In this document: one piece after another, positions 33,072 through 41,844 of the stretch | How the letters are laid out: each line of letters starts with the position of its first letter | Position numbering within the stretch: the stretch's first letter is position 1 | Assembly (NCBI RefSeq): GCF_009856605.1 | Contig: NZ_CP047242.1 | Span: 5,146,001 to 5,210,000, forward strand | DNA: 64,000 bases | Direction: 5' to 3' | Source: Trichormus variabilis 0441 | GTDB taxonomy: Bacteria > Cyanobacteriota > Cyanobacteriia > Cyanobacteriales > Nostocaceae | The notes under the pieces: model-generated | Databases searched by the model: none | Seen by the model: the letters and a program-made list of their open reading frames with translations, nothing else | What the model was told of the DNA's origin: nothing | Program-made: the position numbers and the translations under genes

Positions 33072-34592
33072 ATGTCCGTAACCTCAACTACTTCCCAAAA
33101 TTCTTTGTTTGATGTCATCGTGATTGGGTCTGGCATTGGCGGACTAGTGACAGCAACCCAACTCGCCGCCAAGGGAGCGAAAGTTCTGGTACTAGAAAGC
33201 TATATCATTCCTGGTGGGAGTGCTGGCTACTTTGAGCGTCAAGGCTATCGATTTGACGTTGGGGCTTCCATGATTTTCGGCTTAGGGAACAGAGGGACTA
33301 CAAACTTACTCACCCGTGCTTTACAAGCTGTAAATAGTAGTGTAGAGGCGATCGCTGATCCCGTACAAATCCATTACCACTTACCCAGCAACTTAAACCT
33401 GAAAGTTGACCGGGTTTATGATAAGTTTTTGCAAAATCTTGCTGCTTACTTTCCTCATGAAACAAAAGGGATTCGTCGCTTTTATGACGAATGTTGGCAA
33501 GTGTTTAAGTGTCTCAACCGCATGGATTTGTTGTCATTAGAAGAACCTCGGTATTTGCTGCGAACGTTTTTACAGCATCCTTTAGCGTGTCTAGGTTTAC
33601 TTAAGTATCTACCTCAAAATGTCGGAGATATCGCCCGTCGCTACATCAGAGACCCAGAATTATTGAAATTTATCGATATAGAATGTTACTGCTGGTCTGT
33701 AGTGCCAGCAGCGATGACACCGATGATTAATGCAGGTATGGTCTTTTCTGACAGGCATTATGGCGGTGTTAACTACCCCAAAGGTGGAGTAGGTCAAATT
33801 GCCCAAAAACTTGCAGAGGGCTTAGAAAAAGTCGGTGGTGAGATTCGATATCAAGCCAAAGTAGCAAAAATCATTACTGAAAAATACCGTGCTGTCGGTG
33901 TACAACTAACTAATGGTGAAATTTATCGAAGCAAACGGATAGTTTCTAATGCTACACGGTGGGACACATTTGAAAAATTGCTACCTGTAGATAAAATGCC
34001 ATCTAATGAGAAAGATTGGCAACACAGCTATAAAAAATCGCCCAGTTTTCTGAGTTTACACATGGGGGTGAAAGAGTCCGTCTTACCTCAAGGGACAGAA
34101 TGCCATCACATTATCTTGGAAGATTGGCAAAACATGACCCAAGCAGAAGGTACACTGTTTGTCTCCATACCCACATTACTTGATCCAGAATTAGCCCCAG
34201 AGGGATGCCATATAATTCATGCCTTTACGCCTCATTGGATAAATGATTGGCAAGGGTTTTCTGTGAGTGACTACGAAGCGAAGAAAGAAGAGACAGCCTG
34301 GCGAATTATTGACCGACTAGAGAAGATTTTTCCTGGTTTAGATGCGGGTTTAGATTATTTAGAAGTAGGCACACCCCGCACCCATCGCCGCTTTTTAGGA
34401 CGAGAAGACGGCACTTATGGCCCCATCCCCAGACGTAAACTGCGGGGGTTATTGTCCATGCCCTTTAATCGCACCGCTATCAAGGGACTGTATTGTGTGG
34501 GAGACAGCACATTTCCCGGACAGGGTTTAAATGCAGTCGCCTTTTCCGGCTTCGCCTGCGCCCATCGCATCGCCGTAGATTTAGGACTGTGA
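33072..34592 (+). CDS. crtH: Carotenoid isomerase (prolycopene cis-trans isomerase)
   Basis: 506 residues, CrtI/PDS-like flavoprotein. The FAD motif is Gly19-x-Gly21-x-x-Gly24 in VIGSGIGGL, followed by GSAGYFERQGYRFDVGASMIFG, and the C-terminal FAD motif GLYCVGDSTFPGQGLNAV is present. CrtISO-specific features include CYCWSVVPAAMTPMINAGMVFSDRH and GGVNYPKGGVGQIAQKL. It converts tetra-cis-lycopene to all-trans-lycopene, upstream of carotene and xanthophyll formation. Confidence 0.94.
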   Translation: MSVTSTTSQNSLFDVIVIGSGIGGLVTATQLAAKGAKVLVLESYIIPGGSAGYFERQGYRFDVGASMIFGLGNRGTTNLLTRALQAVNSSVEAIADPVQIHYHLPSNLNLKVDRVYDKFLQNLAAYFPHETKGIRRFYDECWQVFKCLNRMDLLSLEEPRYLLRTFLQHPLACLGLLKYLPQNVGDIARRYIRDPELLKFIDIECYCWSVVPAAMTPMINAGMVFSDRHYGGVNYPKGGVGQIAQKLAEGLEKVGGEIRYQAKVAKIITEKYRAVGVQLTNGEIYRSKRIVSNATRWDTFEKLLPVDKMPSNEKDWQHSYKKSPSFLSLHMGVKESVLPQGTECHHIILEDWQNMTQAEGTLFVSIPTLLDPELAPEGCHIIHAFTPHWINDWQGFSVSDYEAKKEETAWRIIDRLEKIFPGLDAGLDYLEVGTPRTHRRFLGREDGTYGPIPRRKLRGLLSMPFNRTAIKGLYCVGDSTFPGQGLNAVAFSGFACAHRIAVDLGL

Positions 34593-34637
34593 AAGGGATG
34601 AGAAAGGCGGGAAGAAATACCGCACTGGTTCAGGCTA

Positions 34638-34808
34638 GGGACTTCCAGATAAAAAAATATTCAAAATGTAGGATGTGTCAGTGCGAGAAAACCTAGCTGT
34701 ACCAAGAAATCATTCACACTGACGCACCCTACTATTGGGACAGTAGGGTGCGTCAGATGTGGAAAATCCTTTAATGTGTACGAAATTATTGGGGCTGACG
34801 CACCCTAC
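34638..34808 (+). repeat. Dispersed repeat family 1, copy C, plus adjoining palindrome
   Basis: 34638-34734 holds the GGGACTTCCAGATAAAAAAA to CACTGACGCACCCTAC unit. Directly after it GTAGGGTGCGTCAG (34743-34756) and its exact complement CTGACGCACCCTAC (34795-34808) form a second hairpin made of the same arm sequence. It fills the spacer between crtH and the convergent hydrolase gene. Confidence 0.78.
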
Positions 34809-34873
34809 AGTTAGTTTGATTATGACACTTGCGTAAGTCCTATAATTTATGTTTTTTAATTAAATAAACATGG

Positions 34874-35809
34874 TTACAAAAAATCTGTCTCCTTGAGAAA
34901 TTGCAAAATTTCTTTGTTGACCACTTTTGCGGAACCAGTGGAAGCGTCATGATAGCAGTTATCCAAAATTTGCAACTTGGAATTAGGCAAATGTTGATGC
35001 AATTTTTTCCCGTGACTGGCAGGAAACCAGCTATCTTTATCGCCCCATAAAATTAATGTGGGAGCCTCAATTGTATTTAACTTATTTTGAATTTCACTGA
35101 GCATATTCGGTTTATTTGCTTGCCAATTCTCGATTTCTCTTGCCGCTATTTGTAACTCTTCGGCAACCTTCACTAAAGTACCGGGAATTTCAATAAATGG
35201 GTAAGTAATCCAATAAACATCTTCTTGAGTCAAAATTGACGGATCAAACAGCACCTTCCGCCTTTCTATCGCCATAACTTCTCGAACTATTGGCGCAAAT
35301 AAATAAGCTAAACGCAAATCATCGATTGTTTGTAATATTTCTATTGGTGTTTGGGCGAGTATGGACATTGCCCAATGGGGCAGACTTTCGGTAAAAATTG
35401 GTGCATTAATTACTACTAACCGCCCGATTAATTCGGCATTTCTTTGTGCCAAGGCCAGGGCAACTAATGCACCTAAGGATTCAGCCACAACAATAGCTGG
35501 TTCATCACATAAACATTGAATAATGCGTTCTAATTCAATGACTTGATGCCCATTCTTTTCTTGACGCAAACAAGGTTTATCAGAAAAACCGAAGCCTTTA
35601 GCATCTACACAAATGACTCGAAAAAACTTAGATAATGGACCTACACTATAACGCCAATTATAGCTCCAACTACCCATACCGTGTATTAGAAATAATGGTC
35701 TACCTGTACCTTTTTCACCGTATGCAATTTGTACAGGATACCCATGAACATCACTAATTATCAGACTTTGCCGCCCCTTGGGGAAAGTTTCTTGCCACCA
35801 ATCTTTCAT
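34874..35809 (-). CDS. Alpha/beta hydrolase fold protein
   Basis: 311 residues from the ATG at 35809; a TTG at 35821 is the alternative. LFLIHGMGSWSYNW gives the HG motif, then VDAKGFGFSDKP, nucleophile elbow VAESLGA (Ser at about residue 110), Asp in LILWGDKDSWF and His in NCYHDAST. It belongs with cyanobacterial alpha/beta hydrolases often found near carotenoid genes, but the substrate is not known. The nucleophile elbow is A-E-S-L-G rather than the G-x-S-x-G seen in the 22.8-kb hydrolase. Confidence 0.85.
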   Translation of the reverse strand: MKDWWQETFPKGRQSLIISDVHGYPVQIAYGEKGTGRPLFLIHGMGSWSYNWRYSVGPLSKFFRVICVDAKGFGFSDKPCLRQEKNGHQVIELERIIQCLCDEPAIVVAESLGALVALALAQRNAELIGRLVVINAPIFTESLPHWAMSILAQTPIEILQTIDDLRLAYLFAPIVREVMAIERRKVLFDPSILTQEDVYWITYPFIEIPGTLVKVAEELQIAAREIENWQANKPNMLSEIQNKLNTIEAPTLILWGDKDSWFPASHGKKLHQHLPNSKLQILDNCYHDASTGSAKVVNKEILQFLKETDFL

Positions 35810-35905
35810 GTCTTTGCTCAATGAGTGATCTCAACACTCGTTAAGGCATTCTACAGCAGAAATTGGAGAATGGGGAGATGGGGGAGGGTGACTGTTGACT
35901 GTTGA

Positions 35906-36283
35906 CTAATGACTATTTAAGTGTTGTTCTATTAGCTTGATGTTATATTCGTTTGCTGTCCACGCAAAGTCGAATAGGTCACCGATGATGGGGAAACTAC
36001 CTAATAAACTATCAATGATGATATTAAATATCATTCTACTCAATATCTTTTTAGGCACACCTAGCCGCCTTGCTTCAAAGACGATGTAACTGGAAAGTAT
36101 TAAGCCTAAAGCATCACCACCAATGGGTATAAATCCGATGAGAGGATCTATACCAATAGCTATTGGTGTACCAGGAATAGTGATTACTGTATCTAACAAG
36201 CGGCTTAATTTACGTAGGCGCTTGATGGTAACTGCTTGAGCATTATAGTCAATATAAGGAAATTTGGGAGAAGAATTAGGCAT
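35906..36283 (-). CDS. DUF4112 family protein
   Basis: 125 residues. Matches DUF4112 by LSRLLDTVITIPGTPIAIGIDPLIGFIPIGGDALGLILSSYIV and the end DSLLGSFPIIGDLFDFAWTANEYNIKLIEQHL. Two to three hydrophobic hairpins with conserved Pro-Ile-Gly-Gly/Asp turns suggest a membrane-associated protein. Function unknown. It precedes the YihY-like gene on the same strand side. Confidence 0.82.
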   Translation of the reverse strand: MPNSSPKFPYIDYNAQAVTIKRLRKLSRLLDTVITIPGTPIAIGIDPLIGFIPIGGDALGLILSSYIVFEARRLGVPKKILSRMIFNIIIDSLLGSFPIIGDLFDFAWTANEYNIKLIEQHLNSH

Positions 36284-36368
36284 TCAGGCGATCGCTCATT
36301 GTTCGCAATAAAATTGTTCAATATTCTACTGCTATTTGTAAAATTTACAATATTTGTCACGAGACTTA

Positions 36369-37334
36369 TTAACCAACCTCTTGTGCTAGATCCTGGGATG
36401 CTTTTGAGCGCATATCTTCACCGACAGTTACGTTTAATTGATCGCCGATTAGCAAAACAGCAGCACTCATCCACAGCCACAGCATTAAAACTATCACTGT
36501 CCCCACAGCACCATAGACTTTGTTATAGTTACCAAAATTTGCTACATACAGCCGAAATAGAGCAGATAGAATTGCCCAGAAAATTGCGGCGATAATTGCT
36601 CCTGGCATTATGGGTGTGCCTGGTTTCCAAACACTAGTCCCATAACGATAAATAAAACTAAAGGCTGTAGCCACAATTCCCAAGGCTAAAGGCCAGCGCA
36701 ATAATTGCCAAAGATGCAGTAAGAAAATTAAAGCACCATTTTTGTTTACCACCATTCCTAATAATAAATCACTGATAAAAACTAAAAAAGAAGCCAGTAC
36801 CAACAGCAAGATAGTACCGACTGTTAAGCCTAAGGACACAAGTTTAGACTGCCAAAAGGGGCGTATCTTTTCTTGAGGGATTTGATGGATTTGATCAAAG
36901 GCAGTCATAGCAGTACTTACAGCACCGGAAGCTGTCCAAATAGCAATGACAAAACTCAGAGAAAACAAGCCACTGTTTCGAGAGTTAGCAATTTCTCTAC
37001 CAGCAAACTCTCGAATTAATACCATCGCTTCTTCTGGTGCGACTTGGCTTAATTGCGCCGCTAGTTGTCTAAAGGTGTCTTGCAAAGAGTCTGCAAAGAA
37101 ACCAATGGCAGTGAGTACGGCGAGAATTGCCGGAAATAAAGATAACATCGCATTGAAGGCAATTTCGGAACCCAGTCCCAACAGTCGTCTTTCCGTTGTC
37201 CTAGTAAACGTTTTCTTGAGGGTGCGCCAATTCAGGTGACGAAAGAAGCGAACAAAACGAGACTGAACCATGATTTTTAGTGATGGCAGATAAGTTTCCT
37301 TAAATAATGTGCCAGATTTGACTGGCGATCGCAT
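36369..37334 (-). CDS. YihY/BrkB family inner-membrane protein
   Basis: 321 residues, with about six membrane segments. The family pattern GSEIAFNAMLSLFPAILAVLTAIGFF lies near the N-terminus, with the central IWTASGAVSTAMTAFDQIHQI and the end VYGAVGTVIVLMLWLWMSAAVLLIGDQLN. Formerly annotated as ribonuclease BN, which is not its function; members are viewed as transporters of unknown substrate. The start is an ATG at 37334 overlapping a HIP1-like octamer; the ATG at 37271 (MVQSRF) is an alternative. Confidence 0.87.
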   Translation of the reverse strand: MRSPVKSGTLFKETYLPSLKIMVQSRFVRFFRHLNWRTLKKTFTRTTERRLLGLGSEIAFNAMLSLFPAILAVLTAIGFFADSLQDTFRQLAAQLSQVAPEEAMVLIREFAGREIANSRNSGLFSLSFVIAIWTASGAVSTAMTAFDQIHQIPQEKIRPFWQSKLVSLGLTVGTILLLVLASFLVFISDLLLGMVVNKNGALIFLLHLWQLLRWPLALGIVATAFSFIYRYGTSVWKPGTPIMPGAIIAAIFWAILSALFRLYVANFGNYNKVYGAVGTVIVLMLWLWMSAAVLLIGDQLNVTVGEDMRSKASQDLAQEVG

Positions 37335-37568
37335 CTACCGTAAAACTGGTTATGCTAAGTTGCTTAACTGCCTTATCTGTCTTTACGTTGTATTGACACA
37401 GTACTGAGCCAAAATGTGCAACGCGGAAGTTGTGCATTTCGGCTCACACTTGTTTTATACAGAGAAGCAGTTATACTTTGTTTGTTTTATGAATGTACTA
37501 ACTAAAACTGCTTATTTAAAGAATAATTGCCTTTATACAGTCCAAAAATAGGAGAAGCAGGTAAATAA

Positions 37569-38042
37569 ATGGCTGAAAGTAGTGAAATTGGCCCACACCT
37601 AACACAACAGTGGCTAACAGAAATCCAAACACTCAAGCAGCAGCTAATAGAACAGCAGCAAGAACGCGATGCTGCTTGGGAAAGTGCTGAAAAGTGGCGT
37701 AAACTCTACAACACAGAAGCAGAACAACGCCGCACAGATACGGATTTCTTTCGCCAAACGATCACCTCCCTCAAAGCCGAGATTCAACAACTCAAGGGAA
37801 TTGACGGGCAAACATTACCCGATGCGACAACTAGCGTCGGCGTACAGCAGGAGTTGGCACAAATCCGCACTGTGGAGGATTTGAAAGCCAAACTAGTTGA
37901 AGTGATCAAAGAACGCGATCGCCTACGCCAAGCCTTGAAAACAGAACAAGAAAACCACGCCCAAACCCGCAAAAGTTTAACTACTGCTTTGGGTGATGCA
38001 ATTGATAGTTTGGCAAAGGAACGAGGACGGGGTGGAGAGTAG
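37569..38042 (+). CDS. Coiled-coil protein of unknown function
   Basis: 157 residues. Two long heptad-rich coiled coils are visible at about 15-75 (LTEIQTLKQQLIEQQQERDAAWESAEKW...) and 100-145 (LKAKLVEVIKERDRLRQALKTEQENH). They are joined by a short Gly/Thr loop. A ribosome site AGGAGAAG lies 14 bases upstream. No membrane segment or enzymatic motif. Similar short coiled-coil proteins are common in filamentous cyanobacteria. Confidence 0.75.
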   Translation: MAESSEIGPHLTQQWLTEIQTLKQQLIEQQQERDAAWESAEKWRKLYNTEAEQRRTDTDFFRQTITSLKAEIQQLKGIDGQTLPDATTSVGVQQELAQIRTVEDLKAKLVEVIKERDRLRQALKTEQENHAQTRKSLTTALGDAIDSLAKERGRGGE

Positions 38043-38117
38043 GGGTGTAGGGGAGCAGAGGGAGCAGGGGAGCAGAGGAGCAGGGGAAGTAACGAGAATG
38101 AGTAATGACAATTGTAC

Positions 38118-38137
38118 AGACGCGATTAATCGCGTCT
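38118..38137. repeat. Perfect 20-bp palindrome AGACGCGATTAATCGCGTCT
   Basis: Lies 9 bp from the 3' end of thrC and 75 bp from the coiled-coil gene stop, between convergent genes. The identical 20-mer recurs at 41236-41255; variants are at 6745 and 6778. Confidence 0.8.
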
Positions 38138-38145
38138 CAAAACTC

Positions 38146-39237
38146 TTAAAATCCCATTGCCTTGGCTACATCTTTTAAATCTGCCTCAAGGCCTTGTTTA
38201 AATTGGCTGTGACTGTGTTTAATTGCTGTGTCCGGGTCTTTAAGACCGTTACCTGTGAGGACACATACTACTGTTGCGCCTGTGGGTACTTGGTCTTTGA
38301 CTTTTAATAAGCCGGCGACGGAAGCAGCGCTGGCGGGTTCGCAGAAAATGCCTTCTGATGATGCCAATAATCGGTATGCGTCGAGAATTTCTTCATCAGT
38401 AACGGCGTTAAAACTTCCTTGACTGGCTGATTGGGCGGCGATCGCTTTATCCCAACTCGCGGGGTTACCGATGCGAATGGCGGTAGCGATGGTTTCGGGA
38501 TGGGATACAGGCTGGCCATTTACCAAGGGAGCTGCACCTGCGGCTTGAAAGCCCATCATCTGGGGTAGGCGATCGCATTTCCCTGCTTGATGATATTGAC
38601 AAAAACCCATCCAATATGCTGTGATATTTCCCGCGTTACCAACTGGGATGCACAACCAGTCTGGGGCATTACCCAAAGCATCGACAACCTCAAAGGCTCC
38701 TGTTTTTTGACCTTCCAAGCGATAGGGATTGACTGAATTCACCAGGGTGATGGGATAGGTTTCCGCCATCTCGCGGACAATTTCTAAGGCTCTATCAAAG
38801 TTGCCTTTAATTGCCAATACTTCTGCACCATAAAGAAGTGCTTGCGCCAGCTTACCCAAAGCCACATAACCATCGGGAATCAGTACAAAAGCCTTCATTC
38901 CGCCACGACGGGCATAGGCTGCGGCTGCGGCTGAGGTATTGCCTGTACTCGCACAAATAACCGCTTTGGCTCCAGCTTCCTTCGCTTTGGAAATCGCCAT
39001 AGTCATCCCCCTGTCCTTGAAGCTGCCAGTGGGGTTGAGACCATCGTATTTCACGAACACACTTACTTGTCTACCGATACGTTCTGCGATCGCTGGCACC
39101 GGAATTAAAGGAGTGTTACCTTCCAACAAAGTTACAACTGGCGTTTGTTCACTGACAGGTAAGTACTCACGATAGGCTTCTATCAGTCCGGGCCAGGGTT
39201 GGCGATGAGATTTAGCAACAGACAAGCTCAAAGTCAC
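38146..39237 (-). CDS. thrC: Threonine synthase
   Basis: 363 residues. A PLP enzyme converting O-phosphohomoserine to threonine. The PLP lysine is Lys74 in [26 protein letters not shown] binds the cofactor phosphate, and [12 protein letters not shown] and [13 protein letters not shown] follow. It is the short form without an N-terminal SAM-binding extension. The start is GTG at 39237. The frame has no in-frame ATG near the start. Confidence 0.95.
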   Translation of the reverse strand: MTLSLSVAKSHRQPWPGLIEAYREYLPVSEQTPVVTLLEGNTPLIPVPAIAERIGRQVSVFVKYDGLNPTGSFKDRGMTMAISKAKEAGAKAVICASTGNTSAAAAAYARRGGMKAFVLIPDGYVALGKLAQALLYGAEVLAIKGNFDRALEIVREMAETYPITLVNSVNPYRLEGQKTGAFEVVDALGNAPDWLCIPVGNAGNITAYWMGFCQYHQAGKCDRLPQMMGFQAAGAAPLVNGQPVSHPETIATAIRIGNPASWDKAIAAQSASQGSFNAVTDEEILDAYRLLASSEGIFCEPASAASVAGLLKVKDQVPTGATVVCVLTGNGLKDPDTAIKHSHSQFKQGLEADLKDVAKAMGF

Positions 39238-39600
39238 AGGATTTAAAAGTTTTTCGCTAAGGATTGGATATTGAAGATTTTCATAAGTGGGAAAGTTAAA
39301 GAAGGAATGTGTTTAAACTTTAGTCCCTCTTTTTGCGACTTTTCCTTCCAGAAGATTAATATTATCTCTTTTTGTAAAAGTCTTCTACTGCCCATTGTAT
39401 AAATGTCAGTTTATCTCAAAGTGGGGATTGGGGATTGGGCGAAAATCTTAAAGTAATTTCTCCCCCTGCCTCCCCTGCCTTTTCGGGAACTTTGTATGAT
39501 TTTTTAAGTTCAATACTGTCCGTGAAATTTCTTAATAATCTTTATACAAAAAATAAATAATGGGTATTACTCCTCAGGGCAAAAGTGATATACTGTGCTA

Positions 39601-39653
39601 AGTAGATGCACCCTGATGATCTGGAGAGCTGCCCAAGTGGCTCTCCTTTTTTA
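39601..39653 (+). ncRNA. Candidate 53-nt small RNA with strong terminator
   Basis: An extended -10 (TG-A-TATACT; hexamer 39589-39594) precedes the presumed start. The RNA ends in GGAGAGC/GCTCTCC (39623-39646) followed by TTTTTT (39647-39652). There is no coding frame and no gene close upstream on this strand that would need the terminator. Confidence 0.45.
39623..39652 (+). terminator. Rho-independent terminator
   Basis: Seven-bp GC-rich stem, 10-base loop and six T. Confidence 0.75.
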
Positions 39654-39931
39654 CTTGATTGGGAAGCAGGGAAAAGAAGTAATAAGCTGTTACGCATTTA
39701 AATTGTATATTTCGCACTCAGGTTGTCAAAAGTCCAAAGTCCAAGCTAGCCTTTGACTCTGGACTCTTGACTATGGACAGCCCTGACGCAAGAAAATTTG
39801 ATCTAGGTGCGTATCAGCTTACCTCATGTCAAGAATTACAAATTAGGAATTACGAATTACAAATTACAAATTGCGAATTGATATAATCGCCAGTCAAGCC
39901 ACTAAGTTTAGTTGTAAGGGTAAAAATAAAG

Positions 39932-41173
39932 ATGGCAGACTGGCAGGAAATTACTGGTGGAATTACAGCACCAAAAGGTTATCGGGCGGCGGGAATTACA
40001 GCAGGACTCAAACCTTCGGGGTTGCCAGATTTAGCTTTGATAGTATCAGACGTAGAAGCGATCGCAGCTGGTGTATTCACAACCAGTCAAGTAAAAGCTG
40101 CTTGTGTAGACTACTGTCGCCAACGTTTACAAGCCAAGCAAAGCGCCCGCGCCATCCTCTGCAATGCTGGACAAGCCAACGCCGCTACAGGTAGTCAAGG
40201 TATTAAGGATGCAGAAGAAAGCGCCGATTTGTTAGCAAAAGAGTTAAATATTTCCCCCGAATCAATTCTGTTGGCTTCCACTGGGGTAATTGGTCAACGA
40301 ATTAAAATGGATGCCTTACGCAACGGTATTCCTAAACTTGTAGCATCCCTTACTGATGCAGGCTCAGATGCAGCCGCCGGGGCAATTATCACTACAGATT
40401 TGGTCACAAAATCTATTGCCTTAGAAACCACTATAGGAGATCGCCCAGTCCGCATTGGTGGTATCGCCAAAGGTTCAGGGATGATTCATCCCAACATGGC
40501 GACAATGTTGGCTTTTGTTACCTGTGATGCCGCAGTTTCCCCTCATCTTTGGCAACAGATGTTAACTAGGGCAGCCGATAGAAGCTTCAATTCCATTACA
40601 GTAGATGGAGATACCAGCACCAATGATAGTTTAATTGCCCTAGCCAATGGACAATCTCGCACCCCAGCAATTACTGAAGTAGGTGCAGAATCAGAAAAAT
40701 TAGAGGCCATGCTAACAGCAGTATGCCAGCATTTAGCCAAGGCGATCACTCGTGATGGTGAAGGTGCAACTTGTCTTATAGAAGTGCAAGTTACAGGCGC
40801 GCATGATGAACAAGCAGCTAGACAAATCGCCAAAACTATTGCTGGTTCATCATTAGTGAAGTCTGCAATCTTCGGTCGTGACCCAAATTGGGGGCGCATC
40901 GCCGCCGCCGCCGGACGCGCAGGTGTTCCCTTCGAGCAGGAAAACCTGCAAATTCAGCTAGGAGATTTTTTACTCTTAGACAATGGTCAACCCCTCCCCT
41001 TTGACCGCGCCGCCGCCAGTGCGTATTTAAAACAAGCTGCTACAGGTGCTTATCTTCAACAAGATACCGTCTTAATTTCCGTCAATGTGGGTAATGGTCA
41101 CGGCACTGGCAAAGCTTGGGGATGCGATTTAAGTTACGACTACGTGAAGATTAATGCTGAGTATACAACTTAG
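39932..41173 (+). CDS. argJ: Bifunctional glutamate N-acetyltransferase/ornithine acetyltransferase
   Basis: 413 residues. It recycles the acetyl group between N-acetylornithine and glutamate in arginine synthesis. Self-cleavage nucleophile Thr191 lies in HPNMATMLAFVTCDA, dividing alpha and beta chains. The blocks CNAGQANAATG and GDPNWGR-like GRDPNWGRIAAAAGRAG are present. The ATG follows a run of AAATTAC repeats. Confidence 0.95.
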   Translation: MADWQEITGGITAPKGYRAAGITAGLKPSGLPDLALIVSDVEAIAAGVFTTSQVKAACVDYCRQRLQAKQSARAILCNAGQANAATGSQGIKDAEESADLLAKELNISPESILLASTGVIGQRIKMDALRNGIPKLVASLTDAGSDAAAGAIITTDLVTKSIALETTIGDRPVRIGGIAKGSGMIHPNMATMLAFVTCDAAVSPHLWQQMLTRAADRSFNSITVDGDTSTNDSLIALANGQSRTPAITEVGAESEKLEAMLTAVCQHLAKAITRDGEGATCLIEVQVTGAHDEQAARQIAKTIAGSSLVKSAIFGRDPNWGRIAAAAGRAGVPFEQENLQIQLGDFLLLDNGQPLPFDRAAASAYLKQAATGAYLQQDTVLISVNVGNGHGTGKAWGCDLSYDYVKINAEYTT

Positions 41174-41235
41174 GGTTGGGGAGAAAAAAGTCATACCAAT
41201 TTGAAAACAGAATGCGACAAATAAACCATCTGTAG

Positions 41236-41255
41236 AGACGCGATTAATCGCGTCT
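41236..41255. repeat. Perfect 20-bp palindrome, second identical copy
   Basis: Same 20-mer as 38118-38137, located 63 bp after the argJ stop within TGTAGAGACG...; non-coding. Confidence 0.8.
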
Positions 41256-41421
41256 TCACCCAATGATGTATTGCAATCATGAATTGATCTAAAAAGTAAA
41301 AAGGTACAATATTTTTTCTTTTGACTTTTGCCTTGGATTGGGGATTGGGTAATTGTCTGTAGGATAGAAGATGAAAAGCCATTACTTACGGTGGACAGAA
41401 CGCCATCGCTCATTACCAATA

Positions 41422-41781
41422 ATGCAGATTACCCAAGGTCTTCATACAGCTATTCTCGTGACTGACTTAGAACGCTCGGAACAGTTCTATAGTCAAGTGT
41501 TGGGATTGTCCAAAATTGACCGCTTATTAAAATATACAGGTATATGGTATCAAGTCGGTAACTATCAAATTCATCTCATCGTTGCGTCAGATGTACCCAC
41601 AGACAACCCCAACGAAAAATGGGGACGTAATCCCCATATTGCTTTTTCTGTCACCGATTTAGAAGCAGCCAAGCAAGAGTTAATTAACAAAAACTACCCC
41701 ATTCAACCAAGCGCCTCCGGTCGTCCCGCCCTTTTCACCCAAGACCCAGATGGGAATATTATCGAATTGAGTCAGCAGTGA
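41422..41781 (+). CDS. Vicinal oxygen chelate (glyoxalase/bleomycin resistance fold) protein
   Basis: 119 residues from the ATG at 41422 (MQITQGLHTAILVTDLERS); an ATG at 41371 would add 17 residues. The first beta-alpha-beta-beta-beta unit has HTAIL (metal His) and FYSQVLGL. The second unit has HIAFSVTDLEAAKQEL and ends DPDGNIIEL with the metal Glu. Such proteins are dioxygenases, lyases or thiol transferases; which is not determined. Confidence 0.85.
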   Translation: MQITQGLHTAILVTDLERSEQFYSQVLGLSKIDRLLKYTGIWYQVGNYQIHLIVASDVPTDNPNEKWGRNPHIAFSVTDLEAAKQELINKNYPIQPSASGRPALFTQDPDGNIIELSQQ

Positions 41782-41792
41782 TTGTTAACGGT

Positions 41793-41834
41793 CAACTGAC
41801 AACTGACAATTGACAACTGACAACTGACAACTGA
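41793..41834 (+). repeat. Heptanucleotide tandem repeat (STRR), CAACTGA x6
   Basis: Six consecutive 7-mers, one with a C-to-T change (CAATTGA), end 10 bp before the XisF-like ATG. Typical of short tandemly repeated repetitive sequences of heterocystous cyanobacteria. Confidence 0.9.
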
Positions 41835-41844
41835 CAACTAACTA

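Larger units (their letters stand above)
39238..39931. other. Spacer between thrC and argJ with candidate RNA
   Basis: No protein gene is supported. It contains the candidate RNA and terminator at 39601-39653, repeated GTCCAAAG/ACTATGGA-like short repeats near 39728-39780, and ATTACAAATTA repeats near 39835-39880 just before argJ. Confidence 0.5.

Noticed and set aside
41793..41834. Regular repeats that could suggest a CRISPR array
   Set aside because: Units are 7 bp in tandem without spacers; no cas gene is near. No CRISPR array was found in the window.
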